A DNA stretch of 64,000 nucleotides from Agrilactobacillus composti DSM 18527 = JCM 14202 (GTDB lineage Bacteria; Bacillota; Bacilli; Lactobacillales; Lactobacillaceae), in assembly GCF_001436375.1 (NCBI RefSeq), contig NZ_AZGA01000011.1, forward strand, positions 49,710 to 113,709, read 5' to 3'. The notes under the pieces were generated by a model that worked only from the letters and a program-made list of their open reading frames with translations, was not told where the DNA came from and did not search any database. Every line of letters starts with the position of its first letter. Within the stretch, counting starts at the first letter, position 1. Of this stretch, positions 42,126 through 49,922 are shown one piece after another. The position numbers and the translations under genes are program-made.

Positions 42126-42473
42126 ATGATAACAGCAAGTTTCTATCGAGATCGTGAAGGTAATTTAAACCATTACCGCATCACTGGTCATGCTAATTCG
42201 GGCGTGTACGGCCAAGACATTGTCTGTGCCGCAGTTTCAGCAACGACGATTGGTACCACCAACAGTTTGAAAGATCTAGCCGGCCTTGAGCCGGTGGTTG
42301 AATCTGATCAAACCAATGGCGGTTACTTAGATGTGACGATTTCATTACATGTAGATCAAGAAAAAGTATTGATTAGTCAAGTTCTTTTAGAAAATCTACT
42401 GGGAACCTTACAAAGCATTCAAAAAAATTACAGTAATTACTTAATCGTAAAAAATGATACTTCAACAGATTAA
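42126..42473 (+). CDS. prp: Ribosomal-processing cysteine protease Prp
   Basis: 115-residue cysteine protease that removes the N-terminal extension of ribosomal protein L27. The catalytic histidine and cysteine lie in [19 protein letters not shown] (residues about 21-40). It stands between rplU and rpmA, the standard location in bacteria whose L27 carries the extension, and the L27 here has it. The ATG at 42126 has only a weak upstream site. Confidence 0.94.
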   Translation: MITASFYRDREGNLNHYRITGHANSGVYGQDIVCAAVSATTIGTTNSLKDLAGLEPVVESDQTNGGYLDVTISLHVDQEKVLISQVLLENLLGTLQSIQKNYSNYLIVKNDTSTD

Positions 42474-42490
42474 TTATGGAGGTGAAATTC

Positions 42491-42781
42491 ATGTTAGAAA
42501 TGAATTTACAGTTCTTCGCCCATCATAAGGGGGGCGGTTCTACTGCCAATGGTCGGGATTCAGCTGGTCGTCGTTTAGGCGCTAAGGCTGCTGATGGCCA
42601 AACAGTCACTGCTGGTTCAATTATCTTCCGTCAACGTGGCACTAAGATTCATCCAGGTGAAAACGTGTTACGTGGTGGCGATGATACATTATTCGCAACA
42701 GCAGCAGGTATTGTCCGCTTTGAACGTTTAGGCCGAGACAAAAAGAAAGTTTCAGTTTATCCTGTAGCTGAAGCTAAATAA
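42491..42781 (+). CDS. rpmA: 50S ribosomal protein L27 (precursor with cleavable N-terminus)
   Basis: 96-residue L27, whose N-terminus reaches the peptidyl-transferase centre. The first nine residues, MLEMNLQFF, form the Firmicute extension that Prp cuts before [15 protein letters not shown]; without cleavage the tail would block the active site. ATG at 42491 follows GGAGGTGA by five bases; a longer frame beginning 15 bases earlier starts on that site and is rejected. Last gene of the rplU operon. Confidence 0.97.
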   Translation: MLEMNLQFFAHHKGGGSTANGRDSAGRRLGAKAADGQTVTAGSIIFRQRGTKIHPGENVLRGGDDTLFATAAGIVRFERLGRDKKKVSVYPVAEAK

Positions 42782-42851
42782 GGTTAAATTTTAGAGTTCG
42801 GTGATACATATTGCCGAGCTCTTTTTTCATTTTGAGGGGCGGTGTAATTTT

Positions 42852-43925
42852 ATGACACGTTTACAACGATTACAAACACTATTAATAGAGAAACACTTAG
42901 CCAATTATTTTGTCACAAAGCCAGAGAACATTTTTTACTTAACTGGATTTACCGGGGATGACAGTGGTGTTTTGGTAACTCAAGATGATGCTGTATTAAT
43001 AACTGATTCGCGTTATATTGCCCAAGCACATCAACAACTACATGATGATATTGTCATTTTACAAGAACAAGATGGGATTTTGGTGGCTTTAGCCAAACTC
43101 CTTGAAACTCGAAAATTCACAAGTCTGGGGTTTGATGGCACCCAATTAAACTATCAAGACTTTCAATTCTTAAAAAAAGCCCTGCCCAATCAAAAATTTC
43201 AAAGTAGGAACGGACTTGTGGAGCAATTACGCCAAGTTAAAGATGCTGATGAGTTAGCAAATATTAAAATTTCCTGTCAGATTGCGGATCAATGTTTTGA
43301 ACATATACTGAACTTTATTCAACCAGGTATGACTGAATTATCCGTGGCAAATGAGATGGAATATGATATGCGCAAACGCGGCGCCTCAGGGGTTTCTTTT
43401 GAAACAATCGTGGCTTCTGGTTATCGTTCAGCATGGCCCCATGGCTCCGCCAGTGAGAAGGTTATTCAAAATCATGAATTGATCACTTTGGATTTTGGCT
43501 GCTTTTATAACCATTATGCGTCGGATATTACTAGAACGGTGGCGCTAGGGACCGTTGACCCAGAATTGGCTCATATTTACGATGTGGTATTAAAAGCCAA
43601 TCAGCGGGTTTTATCCGTGGTTAAACCTGGAATCAGCGGTCAAGCAATGCATGATGCCGCTCATGAAGTGATCGATGGGGCTGGGTACGGCCCTAATTTT
43701 GGCCACGGTACCGGGCACAGCATTGGCTTAGAGATTCATGAGGGCCCAGGGGCTTTTGGGGCTTACAAGACCCAAAAACAAGTGATTGCCAATGTGGAGA
43801 CTGATGAACCCGGTATTTATTTGGAAGGTAAAGGTGGGGTTCGGATCGAAGACGATTTTGTTGTGACGGCTACGGGCTATGAATTGTTGACCCATGCCCC
43901 AAAGAATCACTTGATCCAGTTATAA
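42852..43925 (+). CDS. Xaa-Pro aminopeptidase-like M24 metallopeptidase
   Basis: 357-residue two-domain peptidase (YqhT/PepP type). The N-terminal creatinase-like domain spans about 1-125. The C-terminal pita-bread catalytic domain holds the five metal ligands: Asp in LDFGCFYNHYASDITRT (two), His in HGTGHSIGLEIHEGP, and Glu in that block and in GGVRIEDD. It would remove N-terminal residues preceding proline, complementing PepX in peptide use. Start ATG 42852 follows GAGGGGCGG. In Bacillus and many lactobacilli efp follows; here it does not. Confidence 0.93.
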   Translation: MTRLQRLQTLLIEKHLANYFVTKPENIFYLTGFTGDDSGVLVTQDDAVLITDSRYIAQAHQQLHDDIVILQEQDGILVALAKLLETRKFTSLGFDGTQLNYQDFQFLKKALPNQKFQSRNGLVEQLRQVKDADELANIKISCQIADQCFEHILNFIQPGMTELSVANEMEYDMRKRGASGVSFETIVASGYRSAWPHGSASEKVIQNHELITLDFGCFYNHYASDITRTVALGTVDPELAHIYDVVLKANQRVLSVVKPGISGQAMHDAAHEVIDGAGYGPNFGHGTGHSIGLEIHEGPGAFGAYKTQKQVIANVETDEPGIYLEGKGGVRIEDDFVVTATGYELLTHAPKNHLIQL

Positions 43926-43984
43926 TTGGCTTGCAATCTAGGGGCTTGTCTTGCTAAGATAGTCTGCAAGAAGCCAACATAAAA

Positions 43985-43993
43985 TGATATAAT
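43985..43993 (+). promoter_or_regulatory. Extended -10 promoter of asp23-nusB
   Basis: TGA plus TATAAT (43988-43993), 64 bases before the asp23 start; weak -35. Confidence 0.5.
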
Positions 43994-44056
43994 GGTAGTA
44001 ATTTATAAAGTTTAGATTTCAAAGAAATTATTGAAATTTTTAGATTGGAGCTAATT

Positions 44057-44506
44057 ATGGCAGAGAATACAAATATTGTCTTACAGGATCAAGATGACGG
44101 TCGGGGCCGCATTGAAATTGCCCCAGAAGTTTTAGAAATCATCTTGGGTATTGCCGCAAATCAAATTGATGGTGTTTATGAGATGCGTGGGACCTTGGCA
44201 AATAATATCAATGCTTGGTTTGGCCGTGTTAATCGTGGCAAGGGCGTTTCCGTTAAAATTGATGGCGATAATCTGGTGGTTGATGTTTATGTTTATTTAA
44301 ACTATGGTGTCTCCGTACCAAAAGTTGCCATTGCGATTCAACAAACTTTAAAAGAACAATTGTTATATATGACTGATCTGCAATTGGATGAAGTTAATAT
44401 CCACGTGGTGGGTTTAGTTTCTGAAAAACCTAGTCAGAAATTAGATCCAAGTAATTTGTTTGCAGATGATGATACTACTGAAACGGAAGATGGGACAAGG
44501 AATTAA
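44057..44506 (+). CDS. Asp23/Gls24 family envelope stress response protein (YqhY)
   Basis: 149-residue Asp23-family protein. The core (GRIEIAPEVLEIILGIAANQ; VDVYVYLNYGVSVPKVA) is typical, with a negatively charged tail (DDDTTETEDGTRN). In Bacillus the YqhY orthologue links to acetyl-CoA carboxylase control. It occupies its usual place before nusB, and overlaps nusB by one base (TAATG). Start ATG 44057 follows TTGGAG by six bases. Confidence 0.92.
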   Translation: MAENTNIVLQDQDDGRGRIEIAPEVLEIILGIAANQIDGVYEMRGTLANNINAWFGRVNRGKGVSVKIDGDNLVVDVYVYLNYGVSVPKVAIAIQQTLKEQLLYMTDLQLDEVNIHVVGLVSEKPSQKLDPSNLFADDDTTETEDGTRN

Positions 44507-44937
44507 TGGAAGTAAATCGACATAATATTCGAAAAGTTGCTTTTCAAGTACTTTTCATGCTGTTTGACAGCCCAGAGGTTGATCCAAATGAAGCCATTCA
44601 AAAAGTCTGGGTCATTGTTCAAAATATCAAAGATGAGGATCAACCCCTAGATATCCCTGATTATTTGAGTTATTTAGTTTCTGGGGTATTAACGCATCAA
44701 AAAGCGTTAGACCAAGATATTGAAAAGAATTTAAAAACTGGTTGGCGCATAGAACGTTTAAACCGGACCGATTTGACGATTTTACGCTTAGGTCTTTTTG
44801 AGATTTTCTTTGAAACAGAATTACCTAATAAGGTTGCTATCAATGAAGCTATTGAGTTGGCTAAAGACTTTGGGGATGACACCTCGCGTAAATTTATTAA
44901 TGGCATTTTGTCTAACTATGTTCAAGCAAAAGACTAG
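44506..44937 (+). CDS. nusB: Transcription antitermination factor NusB
   Basis: 143-residue all-helical RNA-binding factor that, with NusE, binds boxA of rRNA transcripts to prevent premature termination. The start MEVNRHNIRKVAFQVLFMLF and the C-terminal block LRLGLFEIFFETELPNKVAI...DTSRKFINGILS are diagnostic. Translationally coupled to asp23 through a one-base overlap. A terminator follows. Confidence 0.96.
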   Translation: MEVNRHNIRKVAFQVLFMLFDSPEVDPNEAIQKVWVIVQNIKDEDQPLDIPDYLSYLVSGVLTHQKALDQDIEKNLKTGWRIERLNRTDLTILRLGLFEIFFETELPNKVAINEAIELAKDFGDDTSRKFINGILSNYVQAKD

Positions 44938-44974
44938 CGTTAAACCAGATATTGCTAGAAAGATTGATGATATT

Positions 44975-45012
44975 TAAGCTGTAGACGGTTAGAATTGTCT
45001 CAGCTTTTTTTA
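44975..45012 (+). terminator. Terminator of asp23-nusB
   Basis: AAGCTG-T-AGAC (44976-44986) pairs with GTCT-CAGCTT (44997-45006), one bulge, followed by a T-run. Confidence 0.75.
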
Positions 45013-45086
45013 ATATTTAGGCTGGTCAGCGCCTTCACTTTCTTGGTATACTGGTGGCAATCTATTTTGAGTTGGAGGTCCGTCTT

Positions 45087-45953
45087 TTGGGAAAAATAAT
45101 TGATGGCAAACTTGTTGCCCAGCACTATACTGCTGAGATGAAGCGAGAAGTTGAAGCCTTAGGTAGCAATCACATTGTACCAACACTAGCAGTCATTATC
45201 GTAGGTGAAGATGATGCTAGTAAAATATATGTGCGTAACAAACATCGCCGTGCTGAAGGTATTGGAATTCATTCAATCAATATTAGAATGCCTGAAGAAA
45301 CAACACAGCTAGCTTTATTGGAAAGAATTGATTTATTAAATTCTGACCCTGAAGTAGATGGTATTTTGGTCCAATTGCCACTGCCAGAACACATCAACGC
45401 ACAAGAAGTCTTAAATCGAATTAACCCAGACAAAGACGTGGATGGTTTTCACCCAGTGAACGTTGGCCGCTTATGGTCAAATAATGCGCAAATTGTCCCC
45501 AGCACGCCTTTTGGCATCATGAAAATGTTGGCCTTTTATGGCGTTGATCCAGCCGGTAAACAGGCAGTTATCATTGGGCGTAGCACAATTGTTGGTCGGC
45601 CCATGGCAGCAATGTTACTCAATGCCAATGCAACGGTCACGATTGCCCATTCCCAGACCAAAAATCTGAGAATGCTTAGTCAACAAGCAGATATTTTAGT
45701 GGTGGCTGTGGGCCAAAGTCGGTTTATTAAGGCTGAAGATATTAAACCTGGCGCGGTCGTGATTGATGTGGGGATGAACCGGGATGAAAATCATAAACTC
45801 AGTGGCGATGTGGACTTTGAAGCGGTTATCCAAAAAGCTGATCTCGTCACACCCGTGCCAGGCGGGGTCGGACCAATGACGATTACCATGCTGATGCAGC
45901 AGACGATTAATATCGCCAAAAGAAGGGCACTTCATGCAATCCAAAACAAATGA
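45087..45953 (+). CDS. folD: Bifunctional methylenetetrahydrofolate dehydrogenase/cyclohydrolase FolD
   Basis: 288-residue enzyme converting 5,10-methylene-THF to 10-formyl-THF in two steps, with NADP. Family motifs: VGEDDASKIYVRNKHRRAEGIGI (the catalytic Lys lies in Y-V-R-x-K), VQLPLPEHI, DKDVDGFHP and GRSTIVGRPMA. Start TTG 45087 follows TTGGAGGTC. Its product feeds Fmt (formyl-Met-tRNA) in this window. The 3' end overlaps xseA by 20 bases, the conserved folD-xseA-xseB order. Confidence 0.96.
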   Translation: MGKIIDGKLVAQHYTAEMKREVEALGSNHIVPTLAVIIVGEDDASKIYVRNKHRRAEGIGIHSINIRMPEETTQLALLERIDLLNSDPEVDGILVQLPLPEHINAQEVLNRINPDKDVDGFHPVNVGRLWSNNAQIVPSTPFGIMKMLAFYGVDPAGKQAVIIGRSTIVGRPMAAMLLNANATVTIAHSQTKNLRMLSQQADILVVAVGQSRFIKAEDIKPGAVVIDVGMNRDENHKLSGDVDFEAVIQKADLVTPVPGGVGPMTITMLMQQTINIAKRRALHAIQNK

Positions 45954-47289
45954 AAAATATTTAACAGTTACAGCGTTAACACAATATATTAAACGGAAAT
46001 TTGAAGTTGATCCTTATTTAGACCAAGTCTTTTTAAGAGGTGAGATTTCAAACTTTCGATTACGCCCCCATAACCACCAGTATTTTAGCTTGAAGGATGC
46101 CCATGCTAAGATCAATGCCATCATGTTTAAATCAGCATTTGAAAAGATTAAATTTCAACCTGAAGAGGGCATGCAGGTCCTGGTTGTGGGACGTATCTCA
46201 GTTTATGAACCCACTGGGGCTTATCAAATTTATGTGTCACAGATGGAACCTGATGGTGTCGGGGCTTTGTATTTAGCTTATGAGCAATTAAAGGCTAAAT
46301 TAGCTAAAGAAGGGTTATTTGGCCAAGAAAAACGACCGTTGCCCCATTTTCCCAAACGAATTGCAGTGATCACTAGTCCTAGTGGGGCGGTGATTCGGGA
46401 TATCATGACAACGGTGGCACGACGATATCCAATTGCCCAGTTGGTTTTGTTTCCAGCAGTGGTCCAAGGTGAGGGCGCCAAAGACAGTTTGGTCACGCGC
46501 TTGAAACAAGTTAACACATTGGGTAATTTTGATACATTGATTATCGGCCGTGGTGGGGGTTCGATTGAAGATCTATGGCCCTTTAATGAAGAACAAGTTG
46601 TCAGAGCTATCGCCGGCAGTAAGATTCCGATTATTTCTTCTGTTGGCCACGAAACTGATGTCACTTTAAGTGATTTAGCGGCTGATGTCCGGGCGGCTAC
46701 GCCAACGGCCGCTGCCGAATTGGCTACACCGGTGTTACAAGATGAAATTTTAAACATTCAAAAATTACGGCTGCATTTGATTCAAAGTTTTCGTCAGCGT
46801 TTAAAATTGGCGCAGAATCATTTGCACCAAATCCAGCGCAGTTATGTATTACAGCAGCCCCAACGTTTGTATGAAAACTATGTACAGCGCTTAGATATGG
46901 CGCAAAATGGGTTATTACGTAATATGAAAGTTGTCTTCGAACAAAATCAGCAACAATATCGTAATTTAAAACAACGCCTGATTTTTTCAAATCCTCAAAA
47001 ACTCGCGACGACCTATCAACAGACGGTACAGCGCGATCAAATAGCATTGATTCGGGCTTTTGCTAACTATTTACAACGGCAACGCCAAAATTTTCAAAAT
47101 CAAGCCCAAGCTTTAGATCACTTAAGCCCATTGAAAATTTTAGGCCGGGGTTATAGTTATACCGAACTTCAAACCAAAATTATCACAACCGTGACGCAAG
47201 TTCAGAAAAATGATAATATCCGCGTCCATCTACAAGATGGTGTGCTGGATGCGACAGTTCAAAAAATTACAAAGGACGCTGAAAAATGA
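45934..47289 (+). CDS. xseA: Exodeoxyribonuclease VII large subunit
   Basis: 451-residue catalytic subunit of ExoVII, which degrades single-stranded DNA. An N-terminal OB fold (FLRGEISNFRLRPHNHQYF) precedes the catalytic core, with VITSPSGAVIRDI and GRGGGSIEDLWPFN. A long coiled coil (about 260-390, Gln/Arg-rich) binds XseB. Start ATG 45934 within folD; the stop overlaps xseB (ATGA), so the subunits are made together. Confidence 0.96.
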   Translation: MQSKTNEKYLTVTALTQYIKRKFEVDPYLDQVFLRGEISNFRLRPHNHQYFSLKDAHAKINAIMFKSAFEKIKFQPEEGMQVLVVGRISVYEPTGAYQIYVSQMEPDGVGALYLAYEQLKAKLAKEGLFGQEKRPLPHFPKRIAVITSPSGAVIRDIMTTVARRYPIAQLVLFPAVVQGEGAKDSLVTRLKQVNTLGNFDTLIIGRGGGSIEDLWPFNEEQVVRAIAGSKIPIISSVGHETDVTLSDLAADVRAATPTAAAELATPVLQDEILNIQKLRLHLIQSFRQRLKLAQNHLHQIQRSYVLQQPQRLYENYVQRLDMAQNGLLRNMKVVFEQNQQQYRNLKQRLIFSNPQKLATTYQQTVQRDQIALIRAFANYLQRQRQNFQNQAQALDHLSPLKILGRGYSYTELQTKIITTVTQVQKNDNIRVHLQDGVLDATVQKITKDAEK

Positions 47290-47546
47290 CCAAACAAGCA
47301 AGTTTCGAAGAAAACTTAGAAAATTTAGAGCAGATCGTTGCTAATTTGGAACAGGGGGATATCCCGTTGGAAAAGGCCCTGAGTCAATTTCAAGAGGGTG
47401 TTAAGTTAAGTCAGTCTTTAGAGAAGACACTGACGCAAGCTCAAGCAACTTTGACCAAAGTTATGACGGATACTGGGGATACTATCAACTTTGAGCCAAA
47501 GACGACAACGCCTGACCAGGATGAAGCTGATACAAATGACAAATAA
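47286..47546 (+). CDS. xseB: Exodeoxyribonuclease VII small subunit
   Basis: 86-residue small subunit of ExoVII. The helical hairpin SFEENLENLEQIVANLEQGD and PLEKALSQFQEGVKLSQS is the full family domain; an acidic tail (DQDEADTNDK) follows. It wraps around the XseA coiled coil. Overlaps xseA by four bases and the prenyl transferase start by eleven. Confidence 0.95.
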   Translation: MTKQASFEENLENLEQIVANLEQGDIPLEKALSQFQEGVKLSQSLEKTLTQAQATLTKVMTDTGDTINFEPKTTTPDQDEADTNDK

Positions 47547-48390
47547 CTACCAGGATTTTTCAAAAGCAGTATTACCAAAGCTAGAAACTACTTTTAAGAC
47601 CCAGTTGCAACAGACTGTCACGCAGCCTGATTTACGGCGCGCCATGACCTACTCTTTAGAAGTTGGGGGTAAGCGATTGCGGCCGTTACTTTTGTTGAGC
47701 GTGGTGGCAACTTTTACCGGGATTGAAGAGCCAACTTATTTACCAGCGGCGGCGTTGGAATTGGTTCACACTTATTCTTTGATTCATGATGATTTGCCAG
47801 CAATGGATAATGATGCGATTCGCCGGGGCCAACCTAGTAACCATGTGAAATTTGGTGTGGGGCAAGCTACCTTGGCCGGAGATGGGTTATTGACCTTGGC
47901 CTTTGAGTGGTTAGCACTCAGTCATTATCCGGCGGCCATTCAAGTTAAGTTGATCCATTTATTGAGTCATGCGGCGGGACCTAGTGAAATGGTTGCTGGC
48001 CAATATACGGATATTTCTTTGAGTGATCAAGCCAATGATTTAGCGGTATTACGGGGTATGGAAATGCAAAAAACTGCCGCATTAATTAACGCAGCGGTTT
48101 TAATGGGAGCAACAATTAGCCAAGTGGATCTAAATACTTACCGGCAACTAGATTTATTTTCAAAGTATTTTGGCTTGGCATTTCAAATTGCTGATGATAT
48201 AGCTGATTTTAAAACTGGGCAGGATACTGAAGAACATAAGGCGACTTTTGCCACTGAAATGGGTTTAAATAAGGCCCAGACTTACCTCACTGAGACGGTG
48301 AATCAAGCCCAAACAGCGTTAAAGACAATTAAAAATGTGGATTTAAGTTTATTGCAAAGTTACTTTGAATATTTTAAGGCGGCAGAATGA
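47536..48390 (+). CDS. ispA: Polyprenyl synthetase (farnesyl/geranylgeranyl diphosphate synthase, IspA-type)
   Basis: 284-residue trans-prenyl diphosphate synthase making the C15/C20 precursor for undecaprenyl phosphate and quinones. The two aspartate-rich metal sites are HDDLPAMDNDAIRRG (DDxxxxD form) near residue 80 and FQIADDIADF near 220. The DDxxxxD form of the first site is usual in bacterial FPP synthases. Start taken as ATG 47536 inside the end of xseB; the ribosome-binding site is weak, so translation is probably coupled. Product length cannot be fixed by eye. Confidence 0.93.
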   Translation: MTNNYQDFSKAVLPKLETTFKTQLQQTVTQPDLRRAMTYSLEVGGKRLRPLLLLSVVATFTGIEEPTYLPAAALELVHTYSLIHDDLPAMDNDAIRRGQPSNHVKFGVGQATLAGDGLLTLAFEWLALSHYPAAIQVKLIHLLSHAAGPSEMVAGQYTDISLSDQANDLAVLRGMEMQKTAALINAAVLMGATISQVDLNTYRQLDLFSKYFGLAFQIADDIADFKTGQDTEEHKATFATEMGLNKAQTYLTETVNQAQTALKTIKNVDLSLLQSYFEYFKAAE

Positions 48391-49220
48391 AAAAAGAACG
48401 TGTAGATGTATTAGCAGTTAATCAAGGGTTATTTGAATCCAGAGAACAAGCAAAAAGAGCTGTCATGGCTGGTGAAGTTTATGATCAAAATAACCAACGC
48501 TTAGATAAGCCTGGGGTGAAAATCCCAGGAGATGCACAGCTGCAGTTAAAAGGTCAAAAACTGCCCTATGTGAGTCGGGGTGGCTTAAAGTTGGCTAAAG
48601 CCTTGCAAGTATTTGATATCGATGTTAAAGGCTTTACGGTGTTGGATATTGGCAGCTCCACCGGTGGTTTCACCGATGTGGTTTTGCAAAATGGCGCAAA
48701 ATTGGTCTATGCGTTAGATGTGGGCTATAATCAATTGGCTTGGAAATTACGGGAAGATCCCCGGGTAGAAGTTATGGAGCGGGTCAATTTCCGTTACAGC
48801 AAGCCAGCTGACTTTTCAGAGGGCCTGCCAGATTTTGCAGTCACTGATGTTTCCTTCATTTCATTGAAATTGATTTTGCCACCTTTATCGCATATTCTAA
48901 AACCAGGGCATGACTTGGTTGCTTTAATCAAGCCGCAATTTGAAGCTGGACCCGAAAATGTTGGTAAGCATGGGATTGTACGCGACCCTAAGGTTCATGC
49001 GATGGTGTTAAAGATGATTGTAAACTTTGCATTGGCGCAACACTATGACGTCTTGGGCTTGGATTTCTCACCGATTAAAGGCGGCGAAGGCAATATTGAA
49101 TTTTTGATTTGGTTGAAAAATGTGGTGGATCGACCGGGGACGCTAAGCCCTGAGATTTCGGTGGATCGCTTATTGGATCGAACATATGCTGAATTGAATA
49201 AGAATACAAAAAATGTATAA
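48387..49220 (+). CDS. tlyA: TlyA family rRNA 2'-O-methyltransferase
   Basis: 277-residue protein with an N-terminal S4 RNA-binding domain (about 1-65, ESREQAKRAVMAGEVY) and an FtsJ-like methyltransferase domain. The SAM motif is VLDIGSSTGGFTDVVLQ near residue 88; the catalytic Lys-Asp-Lys-Glu type residues include SRGGLKLAKAL and ALIKPQFEAG. Mycobacterial TlyA methylates 16S and 23S rRNA; the name hemolysin A is historical. Start overlaps ispA by four bases, and it is followed by argR. Confidence 0.94.
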   Translation: MKKERVDVLAVNQGLFESREQAKRAVMAGEVYDQNNQRLDKPGVKIPGDAQLQLKGQKLPYVSRGGLKLAKALQVFDIDVKGFTVLDIGSSTGGFTDVVLQNGAKLVYALDVGYNQLAWKLREDPRVEVMERVNFRYSKPADFSEGLPDFAVTDVSFISLKLILPPLSHILKPGHDLVALIKPQFEAGPENVGKHGIVRDPKVHAMVLKMIVNFALAQHYDVLGLDFSPIKGGEGNIEFLIWLKNVVDRPGTLSPEISVDRLLDRTYAELNKNTKNV

Positions 49221-49255
49221 TTTTTCATAATTTTACCCCAGATGACCTGATTTAA

Positions 49256-49264
49256 TGATATAAT
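49256..49264 (+). promoter_or_regulatory. Extended -10 promoter of argR
   Basis: TGA plus TATAAT (49259-49264), 35 bases before the argR start. The AT-rich sequence downstream could hold an ARG box but none is clear. Confidence 0.5.
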
Positions 49265-49298
49265 ATGCATATAAGTTATTTGTGGGTAGGTGAACACA

Positions 49299-49751
49299 AT
49301 GAATAGAGCCGAACGACAACATCTTATCAAACAATTGATTCGGGAACATGAAATCAGAAGACAACAAGATTTCGTGCGTTTATTAAATGAACAAGGCTAT
49401 GCTGTAACGCAAGCAACTGTTTCCAGAGATATCAAAGCGATGGAACTTGTGAAAGTGCCAGCGACGCACGGCGGCTATCGTTATAGTTTACCGGTGGAAC
49501 GACAAATGAATGTGGATAAAAAGCTGGGCTATGCTTTAAAGGACGCATTTGTTTCCTTAACACGCCAAGGAGAATTGCTTTTTTTAAAAACATCCCCTGG
49601 CAGTGCACCAGCAATCTCCACATTAATTTATCAAATGCATTTTTCAGAGCTATTTGGTAATATTGGGGATGATGATTCTATCTTCATTGTGAGTAAATCA
49701 GAAGCTGAGGCCGAATCATTACAAAAAAAATTATTGAATCTAATTAATTAA
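49299..49751 (+). CDS. argR: Arginine repressor ArgR/AhrC type
   Basis: 150-residue hexameric repressor. N-terminal winged helix (QGYAVTQATVSRDIKAMELVK) and the C-terminal arginine-binding domain with the GDDDSIFIV motif (double Asp ligand). In lactobacilli such genes next to recN may be AhrC-like regulators of arginine metabolism. Start ATG 49299 is eight bases after GTAGG; an in-frame GTG at 49290 overlaps that site. Order tlyA-argR-recN is conserved in Firmicutes. Confidence 0.94.
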   Translation: MNRAERQHLIKQLIREHEIRRQQDFVRLLNEQGYAVTQATVSRDIKAMELVKVPATHGGYRYSLPVERQMNVDKKLGYALKDAFVSLTRQGELLFLKTSPGSAPAISTLIYQMHFSELFGNIGDDDSIFIVSKSEAEAESLQKKLLNLIN

Positions 49752-49789
49752 GAGACAGACCACAAATTGGTTCTGGCTCTTATTTTTAA
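49751..49789 (+). terminator. Terminator of argR
   Basis: AGAG-CAGA-CC pairs with GG-TCTG-CTCT with small mismatches, then TATTTTT. Confidence 0.55.
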
Positions 49790-49922
49790 TGATTTTGTGA
49801 TACAATTTCTCTAATGTACACTAACGTTCAAATGTTCAGCGCTGTGCTTCAATAGAAAACGTGCTTGTCCAAAAGCAGTACAGTTGATGGTAATTAGGTT
49901 GATTTAAAAAAGGTGATCATAG

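Noticed and set aside
46278..46757. 159-codon minus-strand frame
   Set aside because: Antisense shadow of xseA.
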